Source: an uncultured Pseudomonas sp.
GTDB lineage: Bacteria > Pseudomonadota > Gammaproteobacteria > Pseudomonadales > Pseudomonadaceae
DNA length: 64,000 bases
Assembly: GCF_946886105.1 (NCBI RefSeq)
Contig: NZ_CAMPHV010000010.1
Coordinates: forward strand, 62,001 to 126,000
Reading direction: 5' to 3'
The notes below the pieces were generated by a model, which was not told the origin of the DNA, searched no databases, and was given only the letters and a program-made list of their open reading frames with translations. Below are positions 33,677 to 42,503 of the stretch, piece after piece. The translations under genes were made by a program, and so were the position numbers. Numbering within the stretch: the first letter of the stretch is position 1; each line of letters begins with the position of its first letter.

Positions 33677-34765
33677 CTACTTCCTGCTCAGCAGGACGCC
33701 GCTTTCCATATGGTGGGTATAGGGGAACTGGTCGAACAGCGCGCAGCGGCTGACCCGGTGGGTGTCGCTGAGCTGGGCGATATTGGCGGCCAGGGTTTCC
33801 GGGTTGCAGGAGATATACAGGATGCGCTCGAAGCGTCGGGTCAGTTCGCAGGTGTCCGGGTCCATGCCGGCGCGCGGCGGGTCGACGAATACGCTGCCGA
33901 ACGCATAGCTCTTCAGGTCGATATCGGCCAGGCGGCGGAACGGTCGCACCTCGTTGAGCGCTTCGGTCAGCTCTTCGGCGGACAGGCGCACCAGGCTGAC
34001 GTTGTCCACGCCGTTATCGGCCAGATTGGCCAGGGCGGCATTGACCGAGGATTTGCTGATCTCGGTGGCCAGCACCTTGCGCACCCGGGTGGCCAGCGGC
34101 AGGGTGAAATTGCCATTGCCGCAATACAGCTCCAGCAGGTCGTCCTGACGTTCGCCCAATACCTCGTAAGCCCAGCCGAGCATCTTCTGATTGACCTCGC
34201 CGTTGGGCTGGGTGAAGGCACCCTCCGGCTGCCGATAGCTGAAGGTGCGCCCGGCGACTTGCAGTTTTTCCTCGACGAAATCCTTGCCGATGACGATGCG
34301 TTTGCCGCGCGAACGGCCGACGATACCGATCTGCAGCTCAGCCGCGAGCTTCTGCGCCTCGGCGTGCCAGGCGTCGTCCAGCGGGCGGTGGTAGCACAGG
34401 GTGACCAAGGCGTCGCCGGCCAGGGTGGTGAGGAATTCCACCTGGAACAGCTTGAAGCTCAGCGCTTTGTTGGCTTGCCAGGCGGCTTTCAGGCGCGGCA
34501 TCAACTGGTTGATCCGCACGCTGGCGATGGGGAAATCCTCGAAGAAGATCGGCGTGTGCTTATCGCCGGCCTCGAACATCGCGTAGTGACGGTCTTCGCC
34601 TTCGCGCCACAGGCGGAACTCCGCGCGCAGGCGGTAATGCTCGCGCGGCGATTCGAAAACTTCGGGCTCGGGCGCGGCGAAGGGCGCCAGCAACTCGATC
34701 AGGCGCTGCTTCTTTTCGGCGAGTTGGGCATCGTAGCGGGCGGGGTCGAACTGGGAACGGCTCAT
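33677..34765 (-). CDS. trmA: tRNA (uracil-54-C5)-methyltransferase TrmA
   Basis: 362 residues, the usual TrmA length, from the ATG at 34765. Motifs: [40 protein letters not shown] site [29 protein letters not shown] and the catalytic cysteine in [12 protein letters not shown]. It makes ribothymidine 54 in the T loop of tRNAs and has a separate tRNA-folding activity. It follows the purine permease gene on the same strand, an order I recall from P. aeruginosa. Confidence 0.95.
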   Translation of the reverse strand: MSRSQFDPARYDAQLAEKKQRLIELLAPFAAPEPEVFESPREHYRLRAEFRLWREGEDRHYAMFEAGDKHTPIFFEDFPIASVRINQLMPRLKAAWQANKALSFKLFQVEFLTTLAGDALVTLCYHRPLDDAWHAEAQKLAAELQIGIVGRSRGKRIVIGKDFVEEKLQVAGRTFSYRQPEGAFTQPNGEVNQKMLGWAYEVLGERQDDLLELYCGNGNFTLPLATRVRKVLATEISKSSVNAALANLADNGVDNVSLVRLSAEELTEALNEVRPFRRLADIDLKSYAFGSVFVDPPRAGMDPDTCELTRRFERILYISCNPETLAANIAQLSDTHRVSRCALFDQFPYTHHMESGVLLSRK

Positions 34766-34789
34766 GGAATACTCGGATATTTCGGTCGT

Positions 34790-34821
34790 AAAGGCGGGTG
34801 AAACCGGGTTCACTCGCCTTT
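34790..34821 (-). terminator. Candidate terminator downstream of the purine permease gene
   Basis: aaaggcgggtgaa (34790-34802) and ttcactcgccttt (34809-34821) form a 13-bp stem with one G-U pair and a six-base loop. On the minus strand the stem closes with TTT but no longer U tract, so termination may be partial before trmA. Confidence 0.5.
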
Positions 34822-34845
34822 GTACAGGTATACGCGCGAATCTTA

Positions 34846-36138
34846 TCAGGCGAACCAGCCCAGCTTGATCACGAACAACACCGACAAGACCACCAGCGCG
34901 GGGTTGAGCTCGCGTGCGCGGCCGGCCAGTAGCTTGATCAGGGTCCAGGCGATAAAGCCGAAGGCAATGCCGTTGGCAATCGAGAACGTCAGCGGCATGG
35001 CCAGGGCGGCGACCACCACGGGGGCGGCGACGGTGAGGTCGTCCCAATCGATCTGCGCCAGGCTGCTCATCATCAGCACGGCGACGAACAGCAGCGCCGG
35101 GGCGGTGGCGAAGGCCGGTACGGCGCCGGCCAGCGGGGCGAAGAACAGGCTGAGCAAAAACAGCAGGGCGACCACGCAGGCGGTCAGGCCGGTGCGCCCG
35201 CCAGCGCTGATGCCGGCTGCCGATTCGATATAGCTGGTGGTGGTGCTGGTGCCCAGTGCAGCGCCGGCCATGGTCGCCGTGCTGTCGGCCATCAGCGCGC
35301 GGCCGAGGCGCGGCATCTTGCCGTCCTTGTCGAGCATGTCGGCCTTTTGCGCGACGCCGACCAGGGTGCCTGAAGTGTCGAACAGGTCGACGAACAGAAA
35401 GGCGAAGATCACGCTGAGCAGGCCGATATCCAGGGCGCCCATGATGTCCAGTTGCAGCAGGGTCGGCATCAGCGACGGCGGCATCGAGACCACGCCACCG
35501 AGCTGCGACAGACCGAGCAGAATCGACAGCGCGGTGACCAGCAGAATGCCGATCATCACCGCGCCGGTGACCTTACGGTACGCCAGCGCGGCGATCACGA
35601 AGAAGCCCAGGCAGGCCAGCATTACGCCGCCCTGGCTCATATCGCCGAGGGTCACCAGGGTGGCCGGGTGGTCGACCACGATACCGGCGTTCTTCAGCGC
35701 GATGATCGCCAGGAACAGGCCGATGCCGGCGGCGATACCGGCACGTAGGGCCAGGGGAATGCTGTTGATGATCCACTCGCGGATCTTGAAGATCGACAGC
35801 GCGAAGAAGATCACCCCGGAGAGGAACACCGCACCCAAAGCCACCTGCCAGGTATGGCCCATGGTCAGCACCACGGTATAGGTGAAGAAGGCGTTGAGGC
35901 CCATGCCCGGCGCCAGAGCGATCGGGTAGTTGGCGACCAGGCCCATGATCGCCGAGCCGATGGCCGCGGCCAGGCAGGTGGCGACGAATACCGCGCCCTT
36001 GTCCATGCCGGTTTCGGCGAGCATGTTGGGGTTGACGAAGAGGATGTAGGCCATGGTCAGGAAGGTGGTCAGCCCCGCCAGCACCTCGGTGCGCACTGTG
36101 GTGTTATGTGCCCTGAGTTGGAACAGTCTTTCCAGCAT
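34846..36138 (-). CDS. AzgA/NCS2-type purine (guanine/hypoxanthine) permease
   Basis: 430 residues from the ATG at 36138. It opens [37 protein letters not shown], the hallmark of the AzgA subgroup, and has about 14 membrane segments with [33 protein letters not shown] and [25 protein letters not shown]. It should import adenine, guanine or hypoxanthine with protons. The upstream region has a cacgcgtttgcgtg dyad that could bind a purine-responsive regulator. Confidence 0.92.
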   Translation of the reverse strand: MLERLFQLRAHNTTVRTEVLAGLTTFLTMAYILFVNPNMLAETGMDKGAVFVATCLAAAIGSAIMGLVANYPIALAPGMGLNAFFTYTVVLTMGHTWQVALGAVFLSGVIFFALSIFKIREWIINSIPLALRAGIAAGIGLFLAIIALKNAGIVVDHPATLVTLGDMSQGGVMLACLGFFVIAALAYRKVTGAVMIGILLVTALSILLGLSQLGGVVSMPPSLMPTLLQLDIMGALDIGLLSVIFAFLFVDLFDTSGTLVGVAQKADMLDKDGKMPRLGRALMADSTATMAGAALGTSTTTSYIESAAGISAGGRTGLTACVVALLFLLSLFFAPLAGAVPAFATAPALLFVAVLMMSSLAQIDWDDLTVAAPVVVAALAMPLTFSIANGIAFGFIAWTLIKLLAGRARELNPALVVLSVLFVIKLGWFA

Positions 36139-36198
36139 CTGCAACGCTCCGTAACGGCGTGGCGCCGTGAATAATGCAAATCGAAAGCAAAGCACATC

Positions 36199-36212
36199 CA
36201 CGCGTTTGCGTG
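36199..36212. promoter_or_regulatory. Dyad upstream of the purine permease gene
   Basis: cacgcgtttgcgtg, 61 bases before the permease start. It resembles a shortened PurR-type site (the E. coli consensus ends GTTTGCGT). Pseudomonas purine regulation differs from that of E. coli, so this is only suggestive. Confidence 0.3.
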
Positions 36213-36331
36213 TGTTTTTGCTGGCGATCCGGAAAAAGGCGCGCATCATATCAGCTCGCCCATAGGGGGTGAATTTATGACCGAATGGTCAACTAGCTAC
36301 AGCAACTTGCATAGGCAAGAAGGAGGCCAAT

Positions 36332-36883
36332 ATGACCACGCGAGCCCTGATCAGCCTTGCTGACGGCGTTGAAGACATCGAATGCGTGACCCTGATCGAC
36401 GTGCTGCGGCGCGCCGAGGTCGAGGTGGTGGTGGCCAGTATCGAAGGGCGGCGCATGATCACCTGTGCCCGCGGTACCCGCTTGACCGCCGATACCATGC
36501 TGGTCGATGTGCTGGCCCAGGATTTCGACCTGATCGTGCTGCCCGGCGGCATGCCCGGCGCCCAGCACCTGGCCGAGCACGAGCCGCTGGCCGAGAAGGT
36601 GCGCGAGCAGGCCAAGGCCGGCAAACTGTTCGCCGCCATCTGCGCCGCACCGGCGCTGGCCCTGCAGCAATACGGCGTGCTCAAGCAACGGCGCATGACC
36701 TGCTACCCGGCGTTCAGCGATCGTTTGAGCGGCTGCACCTTCGTCGACCAGCCCGTGGTGGTCGACGGTAACTGCATCACCAGCCAGGGCCCTGGCACCG
36801 CCATGGAATTCGCCCTGACCCTGGTCGAGCAGCTCCAAGGCAAGGGCAAACGCCGGGAAGTGGCTGAGGCCATGTTGGTCTGA
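36332..36883 (+). CDS. DJ-1/PfpI-family protein (YajL type)
   Basis: 183 residues; AAGGAGG lies 5 bases before the ATG. DJ-1 features: RALISLADGVEDIECVTLIDVLRRA with the conserved glutamate, LIVLPGGMPGAQHL and the nucleophile elbow LFAAICAAPALAL with the reactive cysteine, then CYPAF and SQGPGTAMEFALTLVEQL. Members act as glyoxalases, deglycases or redox chaperones; the precise activity is debated. Divergent from the purine permease gene. Confidence 0.92.
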   Translation: MTTRALISLADGVEDIECVTLIDVLRRAEVEVVVASIEGRRMITCARGTRLTADTMLVDVLAQDFDLIVLPGGMPGAQHLAEHEPLAEKVREQAKAGKLFAAICAAPALALQQYGVLKQRRMTCYPAFSDRLSGCTFVDQPVVVDGNCITSQGPGTAMEFALTLVEQLQGKGKRREVAEAMLV

Positions 36884-36908
36884 TCACTCCGACGGGGCGT
36901 GCGCTTGC

Positions 36909-36975
36909 GTAGCCCGGATGCAATCCGGGAGCGATCTGTGCGGCTACACCTTTCCCCGGATTGCATCCGGGCTAC
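36909..36975. repeat. Palindromic repeat of the GTAGCCCGG type
   Basis: gtagcccggatgcaatccgg on the left, ccggattgcatccgggctac on the right, with a 27-base centre. It lies between the convergent DJ-1 and MFS genes. Confidence 0.9.
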
Positions 36976-37010
36976 CGGAGCCCATGTGGCGCCGACATGG
37001 CGAAGCCCCT

Positions 37011-38243
37011 TTATTTATCGTCGATCGGCGCTTCGTGCATCCGGTCGCGCCGCGCCAGGGTCGGGAACAGTTTGATCCACAGACCGCTGACCACCAGCGC
37101 GCCGACCCCGCCGATCAGCACCGCCGGCACTGTGCCGAACCAGGCCGCGCTGACCCCGGCGCGGAAGTCGCCGAGTTGGTTCGAGGCGCCGATAAATAGA
37201 CCGTTCACCGCGCTGACCCGGCCGCGCATGGCGTCGGGCGTTTGCAGCTGCACGAAGGCGCCGCGGATGACCATGCTGACCATGTCCGCCGCGCCCAGTA
37301 GCACCAGGGTCGCCAGGCTGAACCACAGCGAGGTGGACAGGCCGAAGGCGATGGTGGCGACGCCGAAGAGCGCCACCGAGATCAGCATCGCCGGGCCGAC
37401 CCGGCGCTCGATCGGCATGCGCGCGAGCCAGATCGACATCAGCAAGGCACCCACCGCCGGTGCCGAGCGCAACAGGCCCAAGCCCCAGGGGCCGGTCAGC
37501 AGAATGTCCTTGGCGAACACCGGCAACAGTGCCGTGGCGCCGCCGAGCAGCACCGCGACCATGTCCAGCGTCACCGCGCCGAAGACTTCGCGGCGGCTGC
37601 GGATAAAGCGGAAACCGGCGAGCAGCGAGTCCAGCGAGATCTTCTGCTTCAGCGGTTTCTGCTGCGCCGGCAGGCTCAGCATCAGGCTCAGGGCCACGCC
37701 GTACAGCGCCACGCTGCAGCCATACACCCAGCCGGCACTCAGCGCATAAAGCCAGCCGCCAATGGCCGGCGCGATTATGGTGGCGGTCTGCATCGCCGAG
37801 GCGGAGGCGGCCACGGCGGCGGGGAATAGGCCGGCCGGCACGATATTCGGCAGCAACGCCTGGGTCGTCGGCATCTCGAACGCCCGTGCGCTGCCGAGCA
37901 GAAAGGCGATGACGAAGAGGGTTTCGCGGCTGATCCCGCTCAGCGTGCTGCCGAGCAATAGCGCCAGGGCCACCAGACCCTGGGCGCTTTGGCACAGCGC
38001 GGCGACTTTGCGTCTATCGAAGCGATCCGCCACATGCCCGGTGAGCAGGATGAACAGAACCTTCGGCAGGAACTCCACCAAACCGACCAGGCCGAGGTCG
38101 AGCACGTTGCCGGTGAGGCTGTACATCTGCCAGGCAATCGCCACGCTGAGCATCTGAAAGCCGCTGGCGGTCGCCACCCGGGCCAGCCAGAAGGCGATAA
38201 AAGGGCGATGGTTTCGCAGGCGCAAATTGTCGTGAGCGGGCAT
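37011..38243 (-). CDS. MFS transporter, EntS-like exporter type
   Basis: 410 residues with 12 predicted membrane helices. FIAFWLARVATASGFQMLSVAIAWQMYSLTG and GHVADRFDRRKVAALCQ (the MFS loop 2-3 motif) resemble the DHA3/enterobactin-exporter group. It probably exports a small lipophilic or siderophore-like compound. No biosynthetic or siderophore genes are adjacent, so the substrate is unknown. Confidence 0.87.
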   Translation of the reverse strand: MPAHDNLRLRNHRPFIAFWLARVATASGFQMLSVAIAWQMYSLTGNVLDLGLVGLVEFLPKVLFILLTGHVADRFDRRKVAALCQSAQGLVALALLLGSTLSGISRETLFVIAFLLGSARAFEMPTTQALLPNIVPAGLFPAAVAASASAMQTATIIAPAIGGWLYALSAGWVYGCSVALYGVALSLMLSLPAQQKPLKQKISLDSLLAGFRFIRSRREVFGAVTLDMVAVLLGGATALLPVFAKDILLTGPWGLGLLRSAPAVGALLMSIWLARMPIERRVGPAMLISVALFGVATIAFGLSTSLWFSLATLVLLGAADMVSMVIRGAFVQLQTPDAMRGRVSAVNGLFIGASNQLGDFRAGVSAAWFGTVPAVLIGGVGALVVSGLWIKLFPTLARRDRMHEAPIDDK

Positions 38244-38580
38244 GGGGTTCGTTTATGGCGGATGGCAGGGGCGCGCGGTGGTCCGGCGCTACGTTTCCAC
38301 TCCCATTTGGGAGGAGGGAGTGGCGAAACGGCATTGGCCGCCATTATGACCATTCGGTCACCTATGGCGTAGGCCCGGCGCGACAAATAACCACAGCGTT
38401 ACGGGCATCGTTCGGCGCTAGGCTTCAAGCATGCTTGATCCAGATCAATGCCTGTTTCGGGCAACTCTGCTGGGTCGCCGCCATCCCCATATAACAAGAA
38501 CAATCGCACCCAATTGCGCTCCAACATCTTCTGGCGCGCGCACAAGGCTGTGCCCCGAATAACCTGAGTGAGGATGTTAT
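38244..38580. other. Divergent promoter region of the MFS and cioAB genes
   Basis: 337 bases without a gene. It includes a perfect ANR/FNR box at 38435-38448 and the leader of cioA. No repeat was recognised. Confidence 0.6.
38435..38448. promoter_or_regulatory. Perfect ANR/FNR box upstream of cioA
   Basis: TTGATCCAGATCAA equals the consensus TTGAT-N4-ATCAA. It lies 133 bases before the cioA ATG. In P. aeruginosa the cio genes are reported to be repressed by ANR at low oxygen, so an operator here fits; whether it activates or represses depends on the unmapped start site. Confidence 0.75.
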
Positions 38581-40020
38581 ATGTTCGGCATCGAGGCGCT
38601 GGATCTGGCCCGAATCCAATTCGCGTTCACCATCTCCTTTCATATCGTGTTTCCGGCCATCACCATCGGCCTGGCCAGTTACCTGGCGGTTTTGGAAGGC
38701 CTGTGGCTGAAGACCGGCGAGGGCGTCTACCGCGATCTCTATCACTTCTGGTCGAAGATTTTCGCGGTCAACTTCGGTATGGGCGTGGTCTCCGGCGTGG
38801 TCATGGCCTACCAGTTCGGCACCAACTGGAGCGCCTTCTCGGATTTCGCCGGGGCGGTGACCGGGCCGCTGCTGACCTACGAAGTGCTCACCGCCTTCTT
38901 CCTCGAGGCGGGCTTTCTCGGGGTGATGCTGTTCGGCTGGAACCGCGTCGGCCCTGGCTTGCACTTTCTCTCCACGCTGATGGTGGCGGTCGGCACGCTG
39001 ATCTCGACCTTCTGGATCCTCGCCTCCAATAGCTGGATGCACACCCCGCAAGGCTTCGAGATCATCGACGGGCGGGTGATCCCCGTCGACTGGTTCGCCG
39101 TGGTGTTCAACCCGTCCTTCCCCTATCGCCTGGCGCATATGGCCACCGCCGCGTTTCTCGCCACCGCGTTCTTCGTCGGCGCTTCGGCGGCCTGGCACCT
39201 GCTGCGCGGGCGCAACAACCCGGCGATCCGCAAGATGTTGTCGATGGCCATGTGGATGGCCCTGCTGGTGGCGCCGGTGCAGGCATTGATCGGCGATTTC
39301 CATGGCCTCAACACCCTGGAATACCAACCGGCGAAAATCGCCGCGATCGAAGGCCACTGGGAAAATCACGGCGATGAGCCTACGCCGCTGATCCTCTTCG
39401 GCTGGCCGGACATGGAAGCCGAAGAAACCCGCTTCAAACTCGAAATCCCCGCGCTCGGCAGCCTGATCCTGACCCACAGCCTGGATCAACAGGTGCCGGC
39501 GCTGAAGGAGTTCGCCAAGGAAGACAGGCCCAACTCGACCATCGTGTTCTGGACCTTCCGGGTGATGGTCGGGCTCGGCCTGTTGATGATCCTTACCGGG
39601 ATCTGGGGCTTCTGGTTGCGTCTGCGCGGCCGGCTGTTCGAGAACCGCACGTTCCTGCATTTAGTCGTGTGGATGGGGCCATCGGGCGTGCTGGCGATTC
39701 TCGCCGGTTGGTTCACCACCGAAATCGGTCGCCAGCCCTGGGTAGTGTACGGCCTGATGCGCACCGCGGATGCCTCCTCCGGGCATAGCGCCGAGCAGGT
39801 GGGGCTGACCCTGGCGCTGTTCGTGGTGGTCTACTTCGCTCTGTTCGGCGCCGGCATCAGCTACGTGATGCGCCTGGTGCGCAGAGGGCCGGTGACCGAC
39901 GAGGGCAAGCAGGAGGGCGCCGGCGGCCCCGGTCGGCAACGCACACCGGCACGGCCGATCTCCGCGGCGGACGAGAGTTTCGAAGCGGGCGAAAGCGACG
40001 AACTGGGCGAGAGGAATTAA
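38581..40020 (+). CDS. cioA: Cyanide-insensitive terminal oxidase subunit I
   Basis: 479 residues. GAGG lies 7 bases before the ATG. CydA family: ARIQFAFTISFHIVFPAITIGLASY with the haem-ligand histidine, FGMGVVSGVVMAYQFGTNW and later GRQPWVVYGLMRTADASS. The Q loop is short, which fits the CIO subgroup rather than E. coli bd-I. It oxidises ubiquinol and reduces oxygen to water without proton pumping and resists cyanide. It forms an operon with cioB and the DUF2474 gene. Confidence 0.95.
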   Translation: MFGIEALDLARIQFAFTISFHIVFPAITIGLASYLAVLEGLWLKTGEGVYRDLYHFWSKIFAVNFGMGVVSGVVMAYQFGTNWSAFSDFAGAVTGPLLTYEVLTAFFLEAGFLGVMLFGWNRVGPGLHFLSTLMVAVGTLISTFWILASNSWMHTPQGFEIIDGRVIPVDWFAVVFNPSFPYRLAHMATAAFLATAFFVGASAAWHLLRGRNNPAIRKMLSMAMWMALLVAPVQALIGDFHGLNTLEYQPAKIAAIEGHWENHGDEPTPLILFGWPDMEAEETRFKLEIPALGSLILTHSLDQQVPALKEFAKEDRPNSTIVFWTFRVMVGLGLLMILTGIWGFWLRLRGRLFENRTFLHLVVWMGPSGVLAILAGWFTTEIGRQPWVVYGLMRTADASSGHSAEQVGLTLALFVVVYFALFGAGISYVMRLVRRGPVTDEGKQEGAGGPGRQRTPARPISAADESFEAGESDELGERN

Positions 40021-40022
40021 TC

Positions 40023-41030
40023 ATGGGCTTCGATCTTTCATTGATTTGGGCTGCGATCATCGCCTTCGGCGTGATGATGTATGTGGTCATGGACGGCTTC
40101 GATCTGGGCATCGGCATCCTCTTCCCGTTCGTCAAAAGCGAGCGCGAGCGCGACGTGATGATGAACACAGTGGCGCCGGTCTGGGACGGCAACGAAACCT
40201 GGTTGGTGCTCGGCGGCGCGGGGTTGTACGGCGCCTTTCCGCTGGCCTACTCGGTGGTGCTCAGCGCGCTCTACCTGCCGCTGATCTTGATGTTGCTGGG
40301 GTTGATCTTCCGCGGCGTGGCCTTCGAGTTCCGCTTCAAGTCCAAACCGCAGACCCGGCACATCTGGGACAAGGCATTTATCGGCGGTTCGCTGGCGGCG
40401 ACCTTCTTTCAGGGGGTGGCGCTGGGCGCCTACGTCGATGGCTTCGAGGTGGTCGACCGGGCGTTCGCCGGCGGTTCGCTGGACTGGTTCACCCCGTTCT
40501 CGCTGTTCTGTGGCCTGGCGCTGATCGCCGCTTACGCGCTGCTCGGCTGCACCTGGCTGATCATGAAAACCCAGGGCCGCCTGCAACGGCAGATGCACGA
40601 TATCGCCCGGCCGCTGGTGTTCGTGGTGCTCGGTGTGACCGGCGCGGTCAGCATCTGGACGCCCCTGGCGCACAGCGCCATCGCCGAGCGCTGGTTCAGC
40701 ATGCCGAATATCCTGCTGCTGATGCCGGTGCCGCTGTTGGTGCTGCTCGCCACCTACGCGCTGTTGCGCGCGATTGCCCGCAATGCCAACTACTCGCCGT
40801 TCGTCCTGACCCTGGCCTTGATCTTTCTCGGTTACGGCGGCCTGGGCATCAGCCTGTGGCCGAACGTGATCCCGCCGTCCGTGTCGATCTGGGACGCCGC
40901 CGCGCCGCCGCAGAGCCAGAGCTTTATGCTGGTCGGCGCGCTGCTGATCATCCCGCTGATCCTGATCTATACCGCCTGGAGCTACTACGTGTTCCGCGGC
41001 AAGGTCACGGAAGAAGATGGCTACCACTGA
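40023..41030 (+). CDS. cioB: Cyanide-insensitive terminal oxidase subunit II
   Basis: 335 residues, CydB family. The opening MGFDLSLIWAAIIAFGVMMY is followed by VMDGFDLGIGILFPF, VWDGNETWLVLGGAGLYGAFP and FRGVAFEFRFKS, all diagnostic. About eight membrane helices. It pairs with subunit I to form the oxidase in the inner membrane. It starts 2 bases after the cioA stop. Confidence 0.95.
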   Translation: MGFDLSLIWAAIIAFGVMMYVVMDGFDLGIGILFPFVKSERERDVMMNTVAPVWDGNETWLVLGGAGLYGAFPLAYSVVLSALYLPLILMLLGLIFRGVAFEFRFKSKPQTRHIWDKAFIGGSLAATFFQGVALGAYVDGFEVVDRAFAGGSLDWFTPFSLFCGLALIAAYALLGCTWLIMKTQGRLQRQMHDIARPLVFVVLGVTGAVSIWTPLAHSAIAERWFSMPNILLLMPVPLLVLLATYALLRAIARNANYSPFVLTLALIFLGYGGLGISLWPNVIPPSVSIWDAAAPPQSQSFMLVGALLIIPLILIYTAWSYYVFRGKVTEEDGYH

Positions 41031-41040
41031 GGGCCGGCCA

Positions 41041-41184
41041 ATGACCGATGCAGAGGAAAAGAAACCGCTATGGCAACGCCTCGGCTGGCTGCTGGCGCTC
41101 TGGACCGGCAGCGTGCTGGCCCTCGGCGGCGTGGTCTGGCTGCTGCGACTGTTTATGCAGGCGGCGGGGCTGGCTACGCCATAA
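41041..41184 (+). CDS. DUF2474 small membrane protein of the oxidase
   Basis: 47 residues: a charged start (MTDAEEKKPLWQRLGW) and one membrane helix (LLALWTGSVLALGGVVWLL), ending QAAGLATP. This is the DUF2474 pattern of tiny proteins encoded after cioB. By analogy with CydX it probably stabilises the haem site or assembly. It starts 10 bases after the cioB stop on the same strand. Confidence 0.85.
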   Translation: MTDAEEKKPLWQRLGWLLALWTGSVLALGGVVWLLRLFMQAAGLATP

Positions 41185-41197
41185 AGTCGGACGTTTT

Positions 41198-41272
41198 TGT
41201 AGGGTGGATGACGCCTTTTTCATCCACCGTACCGACGCCATGGTGGATCGGTAAAGCGTGATCCACCCTACA
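41198..41272. repeat. Palindromic repeat of the GTAGGGTGG type
   Basis: tgtagggtggatgacgcc on the left and cgtgatccaccctaca on the right, with a second nested pair (catccacc / ggtggatc). It lies immediately after the oxidase operon. Confidence 0.85.
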
Positions 41273-41306
41273 TTCTGCGCCTGTTTATGCAGGTCCGCTG
41301 TACAAC

Positions 41307-41705
41307 CTACTGGGATGTCGGGTCGTATGGCCGCACGCTTTCCTGCTCGCTGGCGTCGTTACGCGATACCAGCGCGATCGCGTCGCTCTCGCTGCTCAGG
41401 TTCACCGGCTGATGCGGCACCCCGGCGGGGATGAAAAGAAAGTCGCCCTGCTTGTTGATGCACGATTTCTTCAGGCCATCCCCGTAGAAAGTCTGCACCT
41501 CGCCTTTGAGGATATAGATCGCCGTTTCGAAGCCCTCGTGATAGTGCGGCTGAGCTTTTGCCCCGGCCGGAATAAGCACGATATTCATCGAGATGCCGGT
41601 GGAGCCGGCGGTTTGCCTGGATATGCCGACGTAGTTCGGCAGCTTCTGCAGCGTGTCGATGGCGACCTCTGGCCGCACTGTGATGATTTCGCCGTCGAGA
41701 TTCAT
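41307..41705 (-). CDS. Cupin-domain protein
   Basis: 132 residues with a single cupin barrel: PAGAKAQPHYHEGFETAIYILKGEVQTFYG (motif 1, with two histidines and a glutamate as metal ligands) and GDFLFIPAGVPHQPVNLS (motif 2, with the last histidine). Small stand-alone cupins may be isomerases, dioxygenases or sensors. The context gives no substrate. Confidence 0.87.
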   Translation of the reverse strand: MNLDGEIITVRPEVAIDTLQKLPNYVGISRQTAGSTGISMNIVLIPAGAKAQPHYHEGFETAIYILKGEVQTFYGDGLKKSCINKQGDFLFIPAGVPHQPVNLSSESDAIALVSRNDASEQESVRPYDPTSQ

Positions 41706-41837
41706 GTGTCCCTCATGTCGTTGCTCAGAATGATTGCATCACTTTACCGTGCGCAGCTGCTGGCGTTTTTCTTGGCGCCTGGCGGTCGGGCTGGCTGGAG
41801 GGCGAAAGCCTGGCCTGCGGAGACAATCAAGGTGGTG

Positions 41838-41940
41838 ATGGGTTTTCCTATCGTGCGGTAAGCCGCCACACTCATCGGAACAGGCGATCGCCTGCTGCTG
41901 ATTACATCGATGGGTATCGCTGCGCTCAACCCATCCTACG
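41838..41940. repeat. GATGGGTT-type repeat with diverged arms
   Basis: gatgggttttcctatcg on the left and gatgggtatcgctgcgctca followed by acccatcctacg on the right. Related to the common Pseudomonas GTAGGATGGGT repeats but more degraded than the other copies. Confidence 0.55.
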
Positions 41941-41961
41941 TACTTCCTTGCGATACGGAGG

Positions 41962-42378
41962 CTATGTGATGGCTTGTACTCCGGTGGCCTGTGACCATAC
42001 GACTTGCCAGGCTCCATTTCTCTTCTCGTAGAGATCGGTATGCCAGTACTCGGCTCGTGGAATCTGGTGCGGGCCAAAGGTGACTTGCATGCTCGACTGG
42101 TACCGAATGGCGGCAACTTGCTCGAACAGACGCACTTCGATGTGTTGGGGATCCCAGGCGTTATAGATGAGACCGCCGGCGGCAATTGCACCGAGGTATT
42201 GGCCTTTAGATAAAGTCATGCCAACAGGCGTGATGAGTTGAAAGTCGGGGGCGTGGAGCGGTGCCGCTAGTTCAACCTTGCGTTCAACTAAGGCCAGCAG
42301 TCGCGCTTTCTCTATCGAACGAAGTGCATCGCATTCGTTCTGGTGGGCTGTGCTTTGCTCGTTGGAAAGTTCTGACAT
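41962..42378 (-). CDS. NTF2-like (DUF4440) protein
   Basis: 138 residues with an alpha plus beta cone pattern: ECDALRSIEKARLLALVERKVELAAPLHAPDFQLITPVG, then IEVRLFEQVAAIRYQSSMQV and EYWHTDLYEKRNGAWQVVWSQATGV. This is typical of the DUF4440/SnoaL-like group, where members are enzymes or ligand-binding proteins. Monocistronic between two repeats. Confidence 0.82.
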   Translation of the reverse strand: MSELSNEQSTAHQNECDALRSIEKARLLALVERKVELAAPLHAPDFQLITPVGMTLSKGQYLGAIAAGGLIYNAWDPQHIEVRLFEQVAAIRYQSSMQVTFGPHQIPRAEYWHTDLYEKRNGAWQVVWSQATGVQAIT

Positions 42379-42412
42379 GGGTGGCCTATTGGTTGAAAGG
42401 ATGCCTAGTCTT

Positions 42413-42483
42413 GTAGCCCGGATGAAATCCGGGGTTTCGGTTTGATGGCCGCCGCCGATGTCCCCGGATTACATCCGGGCTAC
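42413..42483. repeat. Palindromic repeat of the GTAGCCCGG type
   Basis: gtagcccggatgaaatccgg on the left and ccggattacatccgggctac on the right. It lies between the NTF2-like gene and rlmG. Confidence 0.88.
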
Positions 42484-42503
42484 GACAGCACGCGGCGCGG
42501 TAT

